Shown in pieces: positions 47,543 to 60,494 of a stretch of 64,000 bases of DNA. Where the stretch lies: positions 38,743 through 102,742 of the forward strand of contig NZ_JAAAMJ010000015.1 of NCBI RefSeq assembly GCF_010500835.1, written 5' to 3'. How positions within the stretch are numbered: position 1 is the stretch's first letter; each line of letters begins with the position of its first letter. The notes beneath the pieces are model-generated. The model ran no database searches, was not told where the DNA came from, and saw only the letters and a program-made list of their open reading frames with translations. The translations under genes were made by a program, and so were the position numbers. Source of the stretch: Aurantimonas aggregata (GTDB lineage: Bacteria > Pseudomonadota > Alphaproteobacteria > Rhizobiales > Rhizobiaceae).

Positions 47543-49243
47543 CTATTCCTCGTCGCCGCGACCCTTGAGGGCGGCGCCCAGGATGTCGCCGAGCGAAGCA
47601 CCGGAGTCCTGCGACCCGTACTGCTGCACCGCTTCCTTCTCTTCGAAGATCTGCAGCGCCTTGATCGACACGCCGACGCGGCGGGCCTTCTTGTCGAACT
47701 GCGTCACGCGGGCGTCCAGCTTCTGGCCGACCTGGAAGCGCTCGGGGCGCTGTTCGTCCCGGTCGCGGGCGAGATCGGAGCGACGGATGAACGAGGTGAG
47801 ATCGGTGTCGACGATCTTGACCTCAAGCCCGCCTTCCTTGATCTCCGTCACCTCGCAGGTGACCACCGCACCGCGGCGGACGTCGCCGGCCTCGGCAGCA
47901 TCGACGAACGGATCGCCACCAACCTGCTTCATGCCGAGCGAGATGCGCTCCTTCTCGACATCGATGTCGAGAACCTGAGCCTTCACCATGTCGCCCTTGT
48001 TGAACTCCTCGATGACCTGCTCGCCCGGACGGTTCCAGTCGAGATCGGAGAGGTGGACCATGCCGTCGACATCGCCATCCAGACCGATGAACAGGCCGAA
48101 CTCGGTCTTGTTCTTGACCTCGCCCTCGACGACCGTGCCGATCGGGAACTGGTCGCGGAACGACTCCCACGGATTGGAGAGCGTCTGCTTCAGGCCGAGC
48201 GAGATGCGGCGCTTGTTCGGGTCGACCTCGAGCACGACGACCTCGACCTCCTGGGAGGTGGAGAGAATTTTGCCCGGATGGACGTTCTTCTTGGTCCAGG
48301 ACATTTCCGAGACGTGGATGAGGCCTTCGATGCCCGGCTCCAGCTCGACGAACGCACCGTAGTCGGTGATGTTGGTGACGCGTCCGGTGACCTTGACGCC
48401 CATCGGGTACTTGACCCCGATGCCGTCCCAGGGATCCGCCTCGAGCTGCTTCATGCCCAGCGAGATGCGATGCGTCTCCTGGTTGATGCGGATGATCTGG
48501 ACCTTCACCGTCTGGCCGATCTGCAGGATCTCGGTCGGATGGTTGACGCGGCGCCAGGCCATGTCGGTGACGTGAAGCAGGCCGTCAATGCCACCGAGAT
48601 CGACGAAGGCGCCGTAATCGGTGATGTTCTTGACGATACCGTCGACCGTCTGGCCCTCTTCGAGGTTCTGGACGATCTCCGAACGCTGCTCGGCCCGGCT
48701 CTCCTCGAGAACGGTACGACGCGACACGACTATGTTGCCGCGGCGCTTGTCCATCTTGAGGATCTGGAAGGGCTGCGGCGTGTTCATCAGCGGCGTGACG
48801 TCGCGGATCGGCCGGATGTCGACTTGGCTGCGCGGCAGGAAGGCCACGGCGCCATCGAGGTCGACCGTGAAGCCGCCCTTGACCTGGTTGAAGATCTGGC
48901 CTTCGACCTTCTCGTTGGCGTTGAACTTCTCTTCGAGCTTGACCCAGCTCTCTTCGCGGCGCGCCTTGTCGCGCGACAGCACGGCCTCGCCGAGGGCATT
49001 CTCGATGCGCTCGACATAGACCTCGACGGTGTCGCCGATCTTCAGCTCGCCACCGGCGCGGCCGCCGAATTCCTTGAGGGCGACACGGCCCTCGACCTTC
49101 AGGCCGGCATCGATGACGGCCATGTCCTTTTCGATCGCGACGACGGTCCCTCGGACCACCATGCCCTCGGCCACGTCCTGTTCATGGAACGAGGCTTCGA
49201 GCAGCGAGGCGAAATCCTCGCGCGACGGGTTTGCGTTCGACAT
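47543..49243 (-). CDS. rpsA: 30S ribosomal protein S1
   Basis: 566 residues with six S1 RNA-binding repeats (for example VVRGTVVAIEKDMAVIDAG, VDGIVKNITDYGAFVDLGG, VKVTGRVTNITDYGAFVELE), which deliver structured mRNAs to the 30S subunit. AAGGAGACAGA precedes ATG 49243. A 275-base upstream gap follows cmk, so transcription may partly run through from cmk, partly from a local promoter. Confidence 0.98.
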   Translation of the reverse strand: MSNANPSREDFASLLEASFHEQDVAEGMVVRGTVVAIEKDMAVIDAGLKVEGRVALKEFGGRAGGELKIGDTVEVYVERIENALGEAVLSRDKARREESWVKLEEKFNANEKVEGQIFNQVKGGFTVDLDGAVAFLPRSQVDIRPIRDVTPLMNTPQPFQILKMDKRRGNIVVSRRTVLEESRAEQRSEIVQNLEEGQTVDGIVKNITDYGAFVDLGGIDGLLHVTDMAWRRVNHPTEILQIGQTVKVQIIRINQETHRISLGMKQLEADPWDGIGVKYPMGVKVTGRVTNITDYGAFVELEPGIEGLIHVSEMSWTKKNVHPGKILSTSQEVEVVVLEVDPNKRRISLGLKQTLSNPWESFRDQFPIGTVVEGEVKNKTEFGLFIGLDGDVDGMVHLSDLDWNRPGEQVIEEFNKGDMVKAQVLDIDVEKERISLGMKQVGGDPFVDAAEAGDVRRGAVVTCEVTEIKEGGLEVKIVDTDLTSFIRRSDLARDRDEQRPERFQVGQKLDARVTQFDKKARRVGVSIKALQIFEEKEAVQQYGSQDSGASLGDILGAALKGRGDEE

Positions 49244-49468
49244 TCTGTCTCCTTGGAAACTCTTCGCCGCATCGAAGGGCGAAAAGCGCCGCGCCGTGGG
49301 GCTGAGGCCCCGGTCTGGTGTTGCGTTTACCCGTGGGCGCGGTCCGGTCCGGTGCCGCGATGGTGCGGACGGACCCGAAAGGCCTCCGCGCGCAGGCAGG
49401 AGGCGATTTCGTTCGGCGCGAGGAACCGCGGCCGGGCAGTGTTAAGCATGGCATGACGGGCAAAAGCC

Positions 49469-49494
49469 CGCTTTCGGCCTATAGCCGAAAGGGC
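49469..49494 (-). terminator. Possible terminator of cmk
   Basis: CTTTCGGC (49471-49478) and GCCGAAAG (49484-49491) form an 8-bp stem. On the minus strand TTTT comes about 6 bases later (GGGCTTTTGCCC). It lies 25-50 bases past the cmk stop. Confidence 0.5.
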
Positions 49495-49518
49495 GGACCG
49501 TCTTGCGAAGGCCGCCCT

Positions 49519-50169
49519 CTAATCGTCGTTCGGGTTGGCGAGAGATCGATCGATCACCTCGCAGGCCGCCCGGAACGCCGCTTCTATACCCAATTCGCTG
49601 GTGTCCAGCAAGTGTGCGTCGGCGGCCGGCTTCAGCGGCGCGACGCTGCGGCCGGCGTCGCGGGCGTCGCGTTCCTTCACCTCGGCGAGGATCCGCGCGT
49701 AGTCGACGTCGCGCCCCTTGGCCCGAAGCTCGTCGGTGCGCCGCCGCGCCCGGACTTCGGCGCTGGCGGTGACGAAGATTTTCACCCGCGCCTGCGGACA
49801 GATCACCGTGCCGATGTCGCGGCCGTCGAGGACGGCGCCCGCCGCGCCGGTGGCAAAGCTGCGCTGGAACGCCGTCAGCGCATCGCGGACCGGCGGGTGG
49901 ACGGCGACGCGCGAGGCGAGTTGGCCGGCCTCGTGGCCGCGCAGCGTACCGTCGTCGAGATGCGACGTGTCGAGCCGCGCGGCGAAGACCGCCATCGCCT
50001 CGGCGTCGTCGAGATCGCCGCCGGCCTCTGCCGCCAGCTTGCCGACCGCCCGGTAGAGCAGGCCGGTGTCGAGATAGGGCAGGCCGTAATGCGCCGCCAC
50101 GCGCTTGGCGAGCGTGCCCTTGCCCGCGGCGGCCGGCCCGTCGATGGCGATGGTGAGGGGATGGCTCAT
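49519..50169 (-). CDS. cmk: Cytidylate kinase
   Basis: Phosphorylates CMP and dCMP. 216 residues. IAIDGPAAAGKGTLAKRVA P-loop, YLDTGLLYRAVG, GAVLDGRDIGTVICPQARVKIFVTAS, RRTDELRAKG and DARDAGRSVAPLKPAADAHLLDTSEL. ATG 50169 overlaps the preceding gene's stop (ATGA). Downstream of aroA in the usual aroA-cmk-rpsA order. Confidence 0.97.
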   Translation of the reverse strand: MSHPLTIAIDGPAAAGKGTLAKRVAAHYGLPYLDTGLLYRAVGKLAAEAGGDLDDAEAMAVFAARLDTSHLDDGTLRGHEAGQLASRVAVHPPVRDALTAFQRSFATGAAGAVLDGRDIGTVICPQARVKIFVTASAEVRARRRTDELRAKGRDVDYARILAEVKERDARDAGRSVAPLKPAADAHLLDTSELGIEAAFRAACEVIDRSLANPNDD

Positions 50170-50573
50170 GGCGAGGGATCCTTGGCAGCGGTGTCGGTCG
50201 GCTCGAGCGGCGCCGGCGCGGCAAGCGCGAGGAAGCCGCGCGCATCGAGCGCGAGCAAGAGGGCGGCGATGACGACGCCGATGAGATAGGGCCCGGCGAC
50301 CATGAACAGGATCAGCTCGAGCTCGCCGACCCAGCGCGCCAGCGTCAGCACCGCGTCGATGACGCCGTTGCCGGTGGCAAGCGCATCGGCCCTCCCAGTC
50401 TCGTGGACGATCGCCAGGGCCCCGCAGACCGCCAGGAAGGCCGGCATCGGCAGCAGCGCCGCCAGCCGGCCACGGAGGGCCTCGTGGCGTTGCCTGAGAT
50501 GGCGGGCCCGGTAGCGCCCGTAGATGACGGCCGCCGGCAGGAACAGGACGAGGAGGACGACGGCGGCCGTCAA
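50166..50573 (-). CDS. Unknown membrane protein between aroA and cmk
   Basis: 135 residues. Hydrophobic segments at about 2-19, 38-57 and 92-118; basic loop RYRARHLRQRHEALRGRL between the first two, and an acidic/Pro tail. No motif I recognise. It starts 3 bases after aroA and overlaps cmk by ATGA, so it is certainly co-expressed with them. Function unknown. Confidence 0.7.
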   Translation of the reverse strand: MTAAVVLLVLFLPAAVIYGRYRARHLRQRHEALRGRLAALLPMPAFLAVCGALAIVHETGRADALATGNGVIDAVLTLARWVGELELILFMVAGPYLIGVVIAALLLALDARGFLALAAPAPLEPTDTAAKDPSP

Positions 50574-50576
50574 GTC

Positions 50577-52656
<2,080 letters not shown>

Positions 52657-52818
52657 GGGGGCCTGACCGCTCGGCTGCCCTCGCGGCGGCCGAGCCATCC
52701 AGGTGCCCTTGCCGGGCACTGTCGGAAATCGCTTGATCTTCGTGGCGGACTTTCATATGAACCCGCCACACCACGCGGCCCGCACCCAGGGGCCGCGTCT
52801 TCCGCCTGACGGCGGCGT

Positions 52819-52894
<76 letters not shown>

Positions 52895-52930
52895 AATCGC
52901 TTCCCGATGTAGTTTTCAGACCATCTGCCC

Positions 52931-52947
52931 GCCTGACCCAGTCAGGC
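52931..52947. repeat. Inverted repeat after tRNA-Ala
   Basis: GCCTGAC-CCA-GTCAGGC: perfect 7-bp arms. No T-run on either strand, so a terminator role is doubtful. Confidence 0.35.
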
Positions 52948-53011
52948 ATTGGGCGAATAGCCTGTCCGCGTGCAGCGATGATCGGCGTTGCCCGACTGTC
53001 GGCGCTTGGTC

Positions 53012-54508
53012 CTAGTCCGGCGAATCGACCGACTGCCCGACGCTGCCGACGAGCCGGAACGTCACGCCGCCGGGTTCGAAGGCGAGCGTCGCCTTGCCGT
53101 CGAAATACGGGCCGACGATGCGCTCGATCAGCCGCGTGCCGAATCCGGTGCGCGTCGGCGGCGTGACCGGCGCTCCACCACGCTCGCACCAGTCGAAGAC
53201 GAAGACGTCGTCCTGCGTGTGCTGCCAGGCGATGTCGACGCAGCCGCCCGCCTCCGACAGCGCGCCGTGCTTGACCGCGTTGGTGGCGAGTTCGTGCAGC
53301 GCCAGCGACAGCCCGATCACCTGCTGGGCGGTCAGCTCGAGATCCGGGCCGGCGACGTCGAAGCGTCCCTCGCCGGTGCGGTAGGGGGCGAGTGCGTCGC
53401 GCACCACCTCGCTGATCGCCGCGTGGGTGCCGCTGGTCTGGGTAAGGATGTCCTGCGCCCGCGCCAGCGCCTCGATGCGCGTGCCGATCGCGTCGCGCGC
53501 CTCGGCGACGGAGGATGCCGTGCGCAGGCTCTGTCCGACGATCGACTGGACCATCGCGAAGCTGTTCTTCATCCGGTGCGACATTTCGCGCGTCAGCTCG
53601 AGGCGCTGGGCCTCGGCCTGGTGCTGCAGCGTGCGGTCGCGCAGGATCTTGACGTAGCCGAGATGATTGTCGTCGTCGTCGCGCAGCGGCATCATCTCGC
53701 CCGACGCCCAGAACCGGCTGCCGTCGCGGCGCCGGTGCCAGCGTTCGTCGGAGCCGCGACCGCGTTCCTGCGCGGCCTGCATCTCCTGGTCCGGAATGCC
53801 GGCGGCCTGGTCCTCTTCGGTGAAGAACACGTCGGCGGGCCGGCCGAGCATCTCGGCCTCGCTCCAGCCGAGGATCGATTCGGCCCCGACGCTCCAGGAG
53901 GTGACGCGCCCGTCCAGGTCGAGCGTGATGATGCCGAAATCGATGGCGCTGTCGACGATCTGGCGGTGCCGCGTCTCCATGTCCTTGGCCTCGCGCAGCG
54001 CCTGCCGCGTCGCGGCCAGCGAGCGCCGCAGCTCCAGCTGCGTCATCGCCTGGCGGGCCAGAAGCAGCAGCGTCCGGATCTGGTTGGCGTCGAGCTCGCG
54101 CGGCTGGTGATCGAGGACGCACATCGTGCCGATCGGCACGCCCTCGCGGGTCTTCAGAAGCGCCCCCGCATAGAAGCGGACCTTCGGATCCTGGTAGACC
54201 AGCGGATTGCCGTCGAAGCGGGAATCCTTCGTCGCGTCGGGGATGACGAGAATATCGTCCACCAGCAGCGCATGGGCGCAGAACGACGTCGCGATCGGCG
54301 TCTCGCGCACGCCGAGCCCGATTTCCGCCTTGAAGAACTGCCGTTCCACGTCGACGAGGCTGACCAGCGCGATCGGCGTGCCGCAGACTTCCGCCGCGAT
54401 CCGCGCCAGATCGTCGAACTCCGCTTCGGGCGGCGTATCGAGAATGTCGAAGCTCCGGATCGCTTCGCTGCGCTCGCTCTCGGTAAAGCTCGGCTTTTCT
54501 TGCGTCAC
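53012..54508 (-). CDS. HWE-type sensor histidine kinase, GAF-PAS
   Basis: 498-residue soluble kinase. GAF domain (about 25-160; [23 protein letters not shown]), PAS domain (183-300), then HisKA_2-type LTREMSHRMKNSFAMVQSIV with phospho-acceptor His311. The ATPase domain shows the HWE marks HELATNAVKHGAL (405-417) and WCE (440-442), with G-box GFGTRLIE. No membrane segment; signals are probably cytosolic. No receiver gene adjoins it, so the response partner is unknown. In alphaproteobacteria HWE kinases often feed general stress or light pathways (family knowledge). GTG 54508 has CAGGAC 7 bases upstream. Confidence 0.9.
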   Translation of the reverse strand: MTQEKPSFTESERSEAIRSFDILDTPPEAEFDDLARIAAEVCGTPIALVSLVDVERQFFKAEIGLGVRETPIATSFCAHALLVDDILVIPDATKDSRFDGNPLVYQDPKVRFYAGALLKTREGVPIGTMCVLDHQPRELDANQIRTLLLLARQAMTQLELRRSLAATRQALREAKDMETRHRQIVDSAIDFGIITLDLDGRVTSWSVGAESILGWSEAEMLGRPADVFFTEEDQAAGIPDQEMQAAQERGRGSDERWHRRRDGSRFWASGEMMPLRDDDDNHLGYVKILRDRTLQHQAEAQRLELTREMSHRMKNSFAMVQSIVGQSLRTASSVAEARDAIGTRIEALARAQDILTQTSGTHAAISEVVRDALAPYRTGEGRFDVAGPDLELTAQQVIGLSLALHELATNAVKHGALSEAGGCVDIAWQHTQDDVFVFDWCERGGAPVTPPTRTGFGTRLIERIVGPYFDGKATLAFEPGGVTFRLVGSVGQSVDSPD

Positions 54509-54637
54509 GTACAATGTCCTGTTCGCGCCGCAGCAACTGGGCGACCCCAACGGCTTAGAGGCGAACCAGCCTCCGTGGCAACCGCCCGCACCCCGGTTCG
54601 GGACGAAAGCAGCGTCTTCCCGGCGGCTTGAGCGTCT

Positions 54638-55999
54638 TTATTCGCGCAATTCGATCCAGATGACATCGCTCGCGTCGTCCGGCGTCGTGCGCGCCGCGAT
54701 GGTCTCGCCGTCGAACCCGCCGATCACCGCCCGCGCTTCTGTCTCCGCAACCGCGACGGCCGAGATCCAGACGGCCGGCACCGGTTCGGCTTCCGGCCGG
54801 CTGGCCACCGGCAGCGCGTCGAGCGTGGCGTTGTCGTCGATGCCGAAATAGCCGCGCGGGCGCATCATGTTGACGACCTCGCCGGACAAAAGCTGGCCGG
54901 CGACGGGCGCCGCCTCGGCGGGAAACAGCCGGAGGTCGGCGATCGCGGTGGAGTGCGGAAAGGCGCTGCGATAGATCCGCGTCGTCGCATAGCCGTCCGC
55001 TTCGACGACGAATTCGTAGGGCTGCGCCGGATCGACCGCCACCGGGCCGTAGCGCCCGTCCTCCGCCACGGTCTGGCGCAGGACCGGCTCACCCTGGCGC
55101 TCGGCCGTCTCGGCATCGACGGCGTAGACGGTGAGCGTCGCGCCTTCGAGGACCATATTGGTGGGGGCGCCATTCGCCCAGCCGGAGATCTCGCCGGAAA
55201 TCTGGGGTGCCGTCTCGGGCTCGGCGTCGAGACGGGCCGGCGGCTGGCCGGTCACGGCCGTATGGAGGGCGATGAAGGCTTCCGGCGCGGTCGCCGTCTC
55301 GCGGTGGTCGAGACCTTCCAGAACGATGTCCTCGGCACCTTCCAGCGCCGGGGCGTCGTAGGAGACGCCCGTCGGCTCGCCCGGCAGGCCGAGGAAGCGG
55401 CCGTCAGGCTGAGCGTAGAGGTCGAAGCGATCCGATCGCAGCACGGTGGTCGGGATGCCTTCCGGCACCTCGCCGCCGGCGTTGAGAGCGGTCAGGAAGG
55501 TCCCGGCGCCATTGAACTCGGCGTCGAGCTGCTCCTGCGGATTGCGATAGGCGCCGTGGCTGAGGCAGCCGGCGAGCACCAGCCGAGCGACCTTCGCGGC
55601 TCCGTCGAAGTTCTTCACGTAGTTGCGCGCCGTCTGGCAACCGCGGCCATGGGCGACGATCGCCACCTTCTCCGCGCCCGTCTCGCCGAGCGCCCGATCG
55701 ACCGTCGCCGCAACGGCGCGGGCGGCCTCCTCGGTCGAGGAGCGGTTGTCCTCCGGCACCGTGTCGAGGGTGCGGGCGGCCGGGTGGTCGATATCCGCCG
55801 CGAACAGGAAATCGGCGGGATAGCCGTTGGCCTCAAAGCGCCAGAACGTCGTGGTCCAGAACCCGGCGCCATCGCCGTCGCCATGGACGAACACGATCGG
55901 CGGGGCGGAATCGCCCGCTTCCGTGCCTTGGCCGGCGGCCGGCGTGAAGATCAGCGCGAGCGAAAGCGCGGCCAGGGAGCGGCGATACGACAAGGCCAT
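54638..55999 (-). CDS. Secreted alpha/beta-hydrolase-like protein with C-terminal beta domain
   Basis: 453 residues. Signal peptide to about AAG (23). Hydrolase fold from PIVFVHGDGDGAGFW; elbow VAIVAHGRGCQTARNYV (113-127), where the nucleophile position is Gly118, not Ser. The C-terminal part (about 260-360) includes LTVYAVDAETAERQGEPVLRQTV and PYEFVVEADGYATTRIYRS, like carboxypeptidase-regulatory beta repeats. Possible binding or inactive paralogue, or an unusual nucleophile. Substrate unknown. Single gene, divergent neighbours absent. Confidence 0.75.
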   Translation of the reverse strand: MALSYRRSLAALSLALIFTPAAGQGTEAGDSAPPIVFVHGDGDGAGFWTTTFWRFEANGYPADFLFAADIDHPAARTLDTVPEDNRSSTEEAARAVAATVDRALGETGAEKVAIVAHGRGCQTARNYVKNFDGAAKVARLVLAGCLSHGAYRNPQEQLDAEFNGAGTFLTALNAGGEVPEGIPTTVLRSDRFDLYAQPDGRFLGLPGEPTGVSYDAPALEGAEDIVLEGLDHRETATAPEAFIALHTAVTGQPPARLDAEPETAPQISGEISGWANGAPTNMVLEGATLTVYAVDAETAERQGEPVLRQTVAEDGRYGPVAVDPAQPYEFVVEADGYATTRIYRSAFPHSTAIADLRLFPAEAAPVAGQLLSGEVVNMMRPRGYFGIDDNATLDALPVASRPEAEPVPAVWISAVAVAETEARAVIGGFDGETIAARTTPDDASDVIWIELRE

Positions 56000-56029
56000 G
56001 CGGCCTCCTTTGATGGCAGAGCGAGCAAA

Positions 56030-56062
56030 CGCAGGCCCCGGAGATCGATCCGCCGGGGCCTG
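56030..56062. repeat. Inverted repeat between RNase D and hydrolase genes
   Basis: AGGCCCCGG and CCGGGGCCT pair over 9 bp around an 11-base loop. No clear T-run; a weak terminator for rnd is possible on the minus strand. Confidence 0.35.
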
Positions 56063-56114
56063 ACCGGCGAAGCGCCGGCGGTCAGGCCGAGGGAGAAATC
56101 AGCTTGGATGGCAA

Positions 56115-56732
56115 TCAGGCCGAGTGGGAAAAGATGTCTTCCTCGTCCCAGCCGGCGAGGTCGAGGCGGGCCCGCGTCGGCAGGAAGGCGAAGCAGGCCC
56201 TGGCGATGTCCATGCGGTCCTCGCGCTCCAGCCGCTTGTAGAGCCCGCCCATGATGTCGTGGAGGTAGAGCACGTCGGAGGCGGCGTACTCGACCTGCGC
56301 CGGCGTCAGCGTCTCGGCGGCCCAGTCGGAGGACTGCTGCTGCTTCGACAGATCGACGCCGATCAGCTCGCGCGCCAGATCCTTCAGCCCGTGCCGGTCG
56401 GTATAGGTGCGGGTCAGGCGCGAGGCGATCTTGGTGCAGAAGATGCCGTCGGTCATCACCCCGAAGGCGTGATAGAGCGCCGCCACGTCGAAGCGGGCAT
56501 AGTGGAAGATCTTGGTCTTCGAGGCGTCGCGCAGCAACGCGGCGATGTTCGGCGCCTCGCGCTGGCCCTTGGCGATCTGCACCACGTCCGCCGTGCCGTC
56601 GCCGGGCGACAGCTGGATGACGCAGAGCCGGTCCCGCCTCGTCTCGAGGCCGAGCGTCTCGGTGTCGATGGCGACGGGGCCGCTGTAGCGGGAAATGTCG
56701 GGGAGATCGCCTTTGTGGACGCGGATGGTCAT
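56115..56732 (-). CDS. rnd: Ribonuclease D-like 3'-5' exonuclease (no HRDC)
   Basis: 205 residues: only the DEDDy exonuclease domain, without the HRDC repeats of E. coli RNase D; this short form is common in alphaproteobacteria. VAIDTETLGL (first Asp/Glu), FHYARFDVAALYHAFG and VEYAASDVLYLHDIM (Tyr/Asp of Exo III). Role in tRNA or small RNA 3' processing is family-based. Divergent from the sugar transporter operon across a regulatory gap. Confidence 0.93.
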   Translation of the reverse strand: MTIRVHKGDLPDISRYSGPVAIDTETLGLETRRDRLCVIQLSPGDGTADVVQIAKGQREAPNIAALLRDASKTKIFHYARFDVAALYHAFGVMTDGIFCTKIASRLTRTYTDRHGLKDLARELIGVDLSKQQQSSDWAAETLTPAQVEYAASDVLYLHDIMGGLYKRLEREDRMDIARACFAFLPTRARLDLAGWDEEDIFSHSA

Positions 56733-56821
56733 CGCCTGCCTTCGCTTTCGCTAAATCCTGCGTCCGCTCTAGCGGATTTCGCCGGCGACGCAAAAGCCTG
56801 ATCGACGCTCGCGACGGAGGC

Positions 56822-56848
56822 TTGACAGCAAAAGTATTATCATACGAC
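56822..56848 (+). promoter_or_regulatory. Candidate promoter/operator of the ytfQ-type operon
   Basis: TTGACA (56822-56827) could be a -35, though no good -10 follows at normal spacing. The semi-palindrome GTAT-TATC-ATAC (56834-56845) resembles GntR/FadR-type operators and may bind the regulator encoded at the operon end. Confidence 0.4.
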
Positions 56849-56896
56849 CTTAGACCGTCGGCGGGAGACCGGCTTTCAACACTGGGAGGTGATCGC

Positions 56897-57859
56897 ATGC
56901 GTTTCATGAAACATGCCGGCGCGGCCGTTCTTGCCGCAGCCTTGCTGTCGTCGTCGGCGATGGCCGCCGACATGACGGTCGGATTTTCACAGATCGGTTC
57001 GGAGTCCGGCTGGCGCGCCGCTGAGACCTCGGTCACGCTGCAGGAGGCCGAAGAGCGCGGCATCGACCTGAAATTCGCCGATGCTCAGCAGAAGCAGGAA
57101 AACCAGATCCGGGCGATCCGCTCCTTCATCGCGCAAGGAGTCGACGCGATCCTGCTCGCCCCGGTCGTCGCCACCGGCTGGGACCAGGTGCTGGAAGAAG
57201 CGCAGGAGGCCGAGATCCCCGTCGTGCTGCTCGACCGCATGGTCGATTCCGCGGACGACCTCTACCTGACGGCGGTCGGCTCCGATCTCGTGCATGAGGG
57301 CCGCGTCGCCGGCGAATGGCTGGTCGAAACGGTCGGCGACAAGGAATGCAACGTCGTCGAGCTGGAAGGCACCACCGGCTCGTCGCCGGCGATCGACCGC
57401 AAGAACGGCTTCGCGGAGGCGATCGCCGGGCACGACAACATCAAGATCGTGCGCGCGCAGACCGGCGACTTCACCCGCACCAAGGGCAAGGAAGTCATGG
57501 AAAGCTTCCTGAAGGCGGAAGGCGGCGGCCAGGACATCTGCGCGCTCTACGCCCACAACGACGACATGGCCGTCGGCGCGATCCAGGCGATCAAGGAAGC
57601 CGGCCTGAAGCCGGGCGAGGACATCCTCGTCGTGTCGATCGACGCGGTGCCGGACATCTTCCAGGCGATGGCGGCGGGCGAGGCGAACGCCACGGTCGAG
57701 CTGACGCCGAACATGGCCGGCCCGGCCTTCGACGCGCTGGAGAAGTTCAAGGCCGACGGCACCATGCCGCCGAAGTTCATCCAGACGGAGTCCAAGCTCT
57801 ACACCCAGGCCGACGACCCGATGGCGGTCTACGAGGAAAAGAAGAACCTCGGCTACTGA
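56897..57859 (+). CDS. Sugar ABC transporter substrate-binding protein (YtfQ-like)
   Basis: 320-residue periplasmic binding protein of the sugar-binding type 1 class. Signal peptide ends AMA (23). TVGFSQIGSESGWRAAETSV, FADAQQKQENQIRAIRSFIAQGVDAILLAPV, ELEGTTGSSPAIDRKNGF and YAHNDDMAVGAIQAIKEAG resemble the galactofuranose-binding YtfQ; galactofuranose is inferred from similarity, not proven. Ribosome site GGGAGGTGATCGC before ATG 56897. First gene of the transporter operon, followed by a stem-loop. Confidence 0.9.
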   Translation: MRFMKHAGAAVLAAALLSSSAMAADMTVGFSQIGSESGWRAAETSVTLQEAEERGIDLKFADAQQKQENQIRAIRSFIAQGVDAILLAPVVATGWDQVLEEAQEAEIPVVLLDRMVDSADDLYLTAVGSDLVHEGRVAGEWLVETVGDKECNVVELEGTTGSSPAIDRKNGFAEAIAGHDNIKIVRAQTGDFTRTKGKEVMESFLKAEGGGQDICALYAHNDDMAVGAIQAIKEAGLKPGEDILVVSIDAVPDIFQAMAAGEANATVELTPNMAGPAFDALEKFKADGTMPPKFIQTESKLYTQADDPMAVYEEKKNLGY

Positions 57860-57867
57860 GGACAGAA

Positions 57868-57893
57868 GCGGGAGCCGTGTGTGCGGCTCCCGC
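57868..57893 (+). repeat. Intra-operon stem-loop after the binding-protein gene
   Basis: GCGGGAGCCG (57868-57877) pairs with CGGCTCCCGC (57884-57893): perfect 10-bp stem, 6-base loop, no T-run. Such loops often stabilise the upstream message and lower downstream expression. Confidence 0.65.
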
Positions 57894-57954
57894 CCCCGGC
57901 CCCGGACGGGCCGGTCTCAGCCATCCCATGACCGACGCGTGCGCGGAGCAGGCA

Positions 57955-59471
<1,517 letters not shown>

Positions 59472-59475
<4 letters not shown>

Positions 59476-60494
59476 GCCTGCCCGCCGCCGTCGTCCGGCT
59501 CGCCCCGCAGCTCGTCGCCCTCGCCGTGATCCTGGCGCTGAACACCGCGATTTCGCCGGGCTTCCTCGATATCGCCTACCAGAACGGCCGGCTCTACGGC
59601 AGCCTGATCGACGTGGTCAATCGCGGCGCGCCGGTGGCGCTGCTGGCGATCGGCATGACCCTCGTCATCGCCACCAAGGGCATCGATCTCTCCGTCGGCG
59701 CGGTGATGGCGATCACCGGCGCGGTGGCCGCCGCTTCGATCACCGGCGGCTATTCGCTCGGCGCGACGCTCGGCGCGGCGCTCGGGGTCGGCATTCTCTG
59801 CGGTCTCTGGAACGGCGCGCTCGTCGCCTTCTTCAGCATCCAGCCGATCATCGCGACGCTGATCCTGATGGTCGCCGGGCGCGGCATAGCCCAGCTGGTG
59901 ACCGAGGGCGTCATCCTGACCTTCAACCACCCCGGCCTGATCTTCCTCGGCAGCGGGTCGGTCGCCGGCATGCCCGTGCCGGTCATCCTCTGGGTCGTGC
60001 TCGGGCTCTTGGTCGCCGCGCTCGTCCGTTTCACCGCGCTCGGCATGCTGATCGAGGCGATCGGCATTAACCGCCGGGCCTCCCGTCTTGCCGGCATCGG
60101 CACCAGCTCGCTGCTGGTCGCGGTCTATGCCGCCTCGGGCCTCTGCGCCGCCGTCGCCGGCATCGTCGCGGCCGCCGACATCAGGGGCGCCGATGCCAAC
60201 AATGCCGGGCTCTGGCTGGAGCTCGACGCGATCCTCGCCGTCGTCGTCGGTGGTAATTCCCTGCTCGGCGGCCGCTTCTCGATCGCCGGATCGCTGATCG
60301 GCGCGATGATCATCCAGTCGGTCAATACCGGCATCCTGCTGGCGGGCTTTCCGCCGGAATTCAACCTGATCATCAAGGCGGCGATCATCGTCGTCATCCT
60401 CGTGGTGCAGTCGCCGACCAGCCGTTCGGCCTTCGGCTTCTTCGGCCGGGCCCGCGAGCGCGCCGAAAGCCGCAAGCGGAGCACCGTGCGATGA
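59472..60494 (+). CDS. Sugar ABC transporter permease (YtfT-like)
   Basis: 340 residues, about 8-9 hydrophobic segments. Permease signature GMTLVIATKGIDLSVGAVMAITGAVAAA (about 60-87) is that of RbsC-class permeases. SIAGSLIGAMIIQSVNTGILLAGFPPEFNLIIKAAIIVVILVVQS matches YtfT-type C-termini. ATG overlaps the ATPase stop; its stop overlaps the second permease start. Confidence 0.93.
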
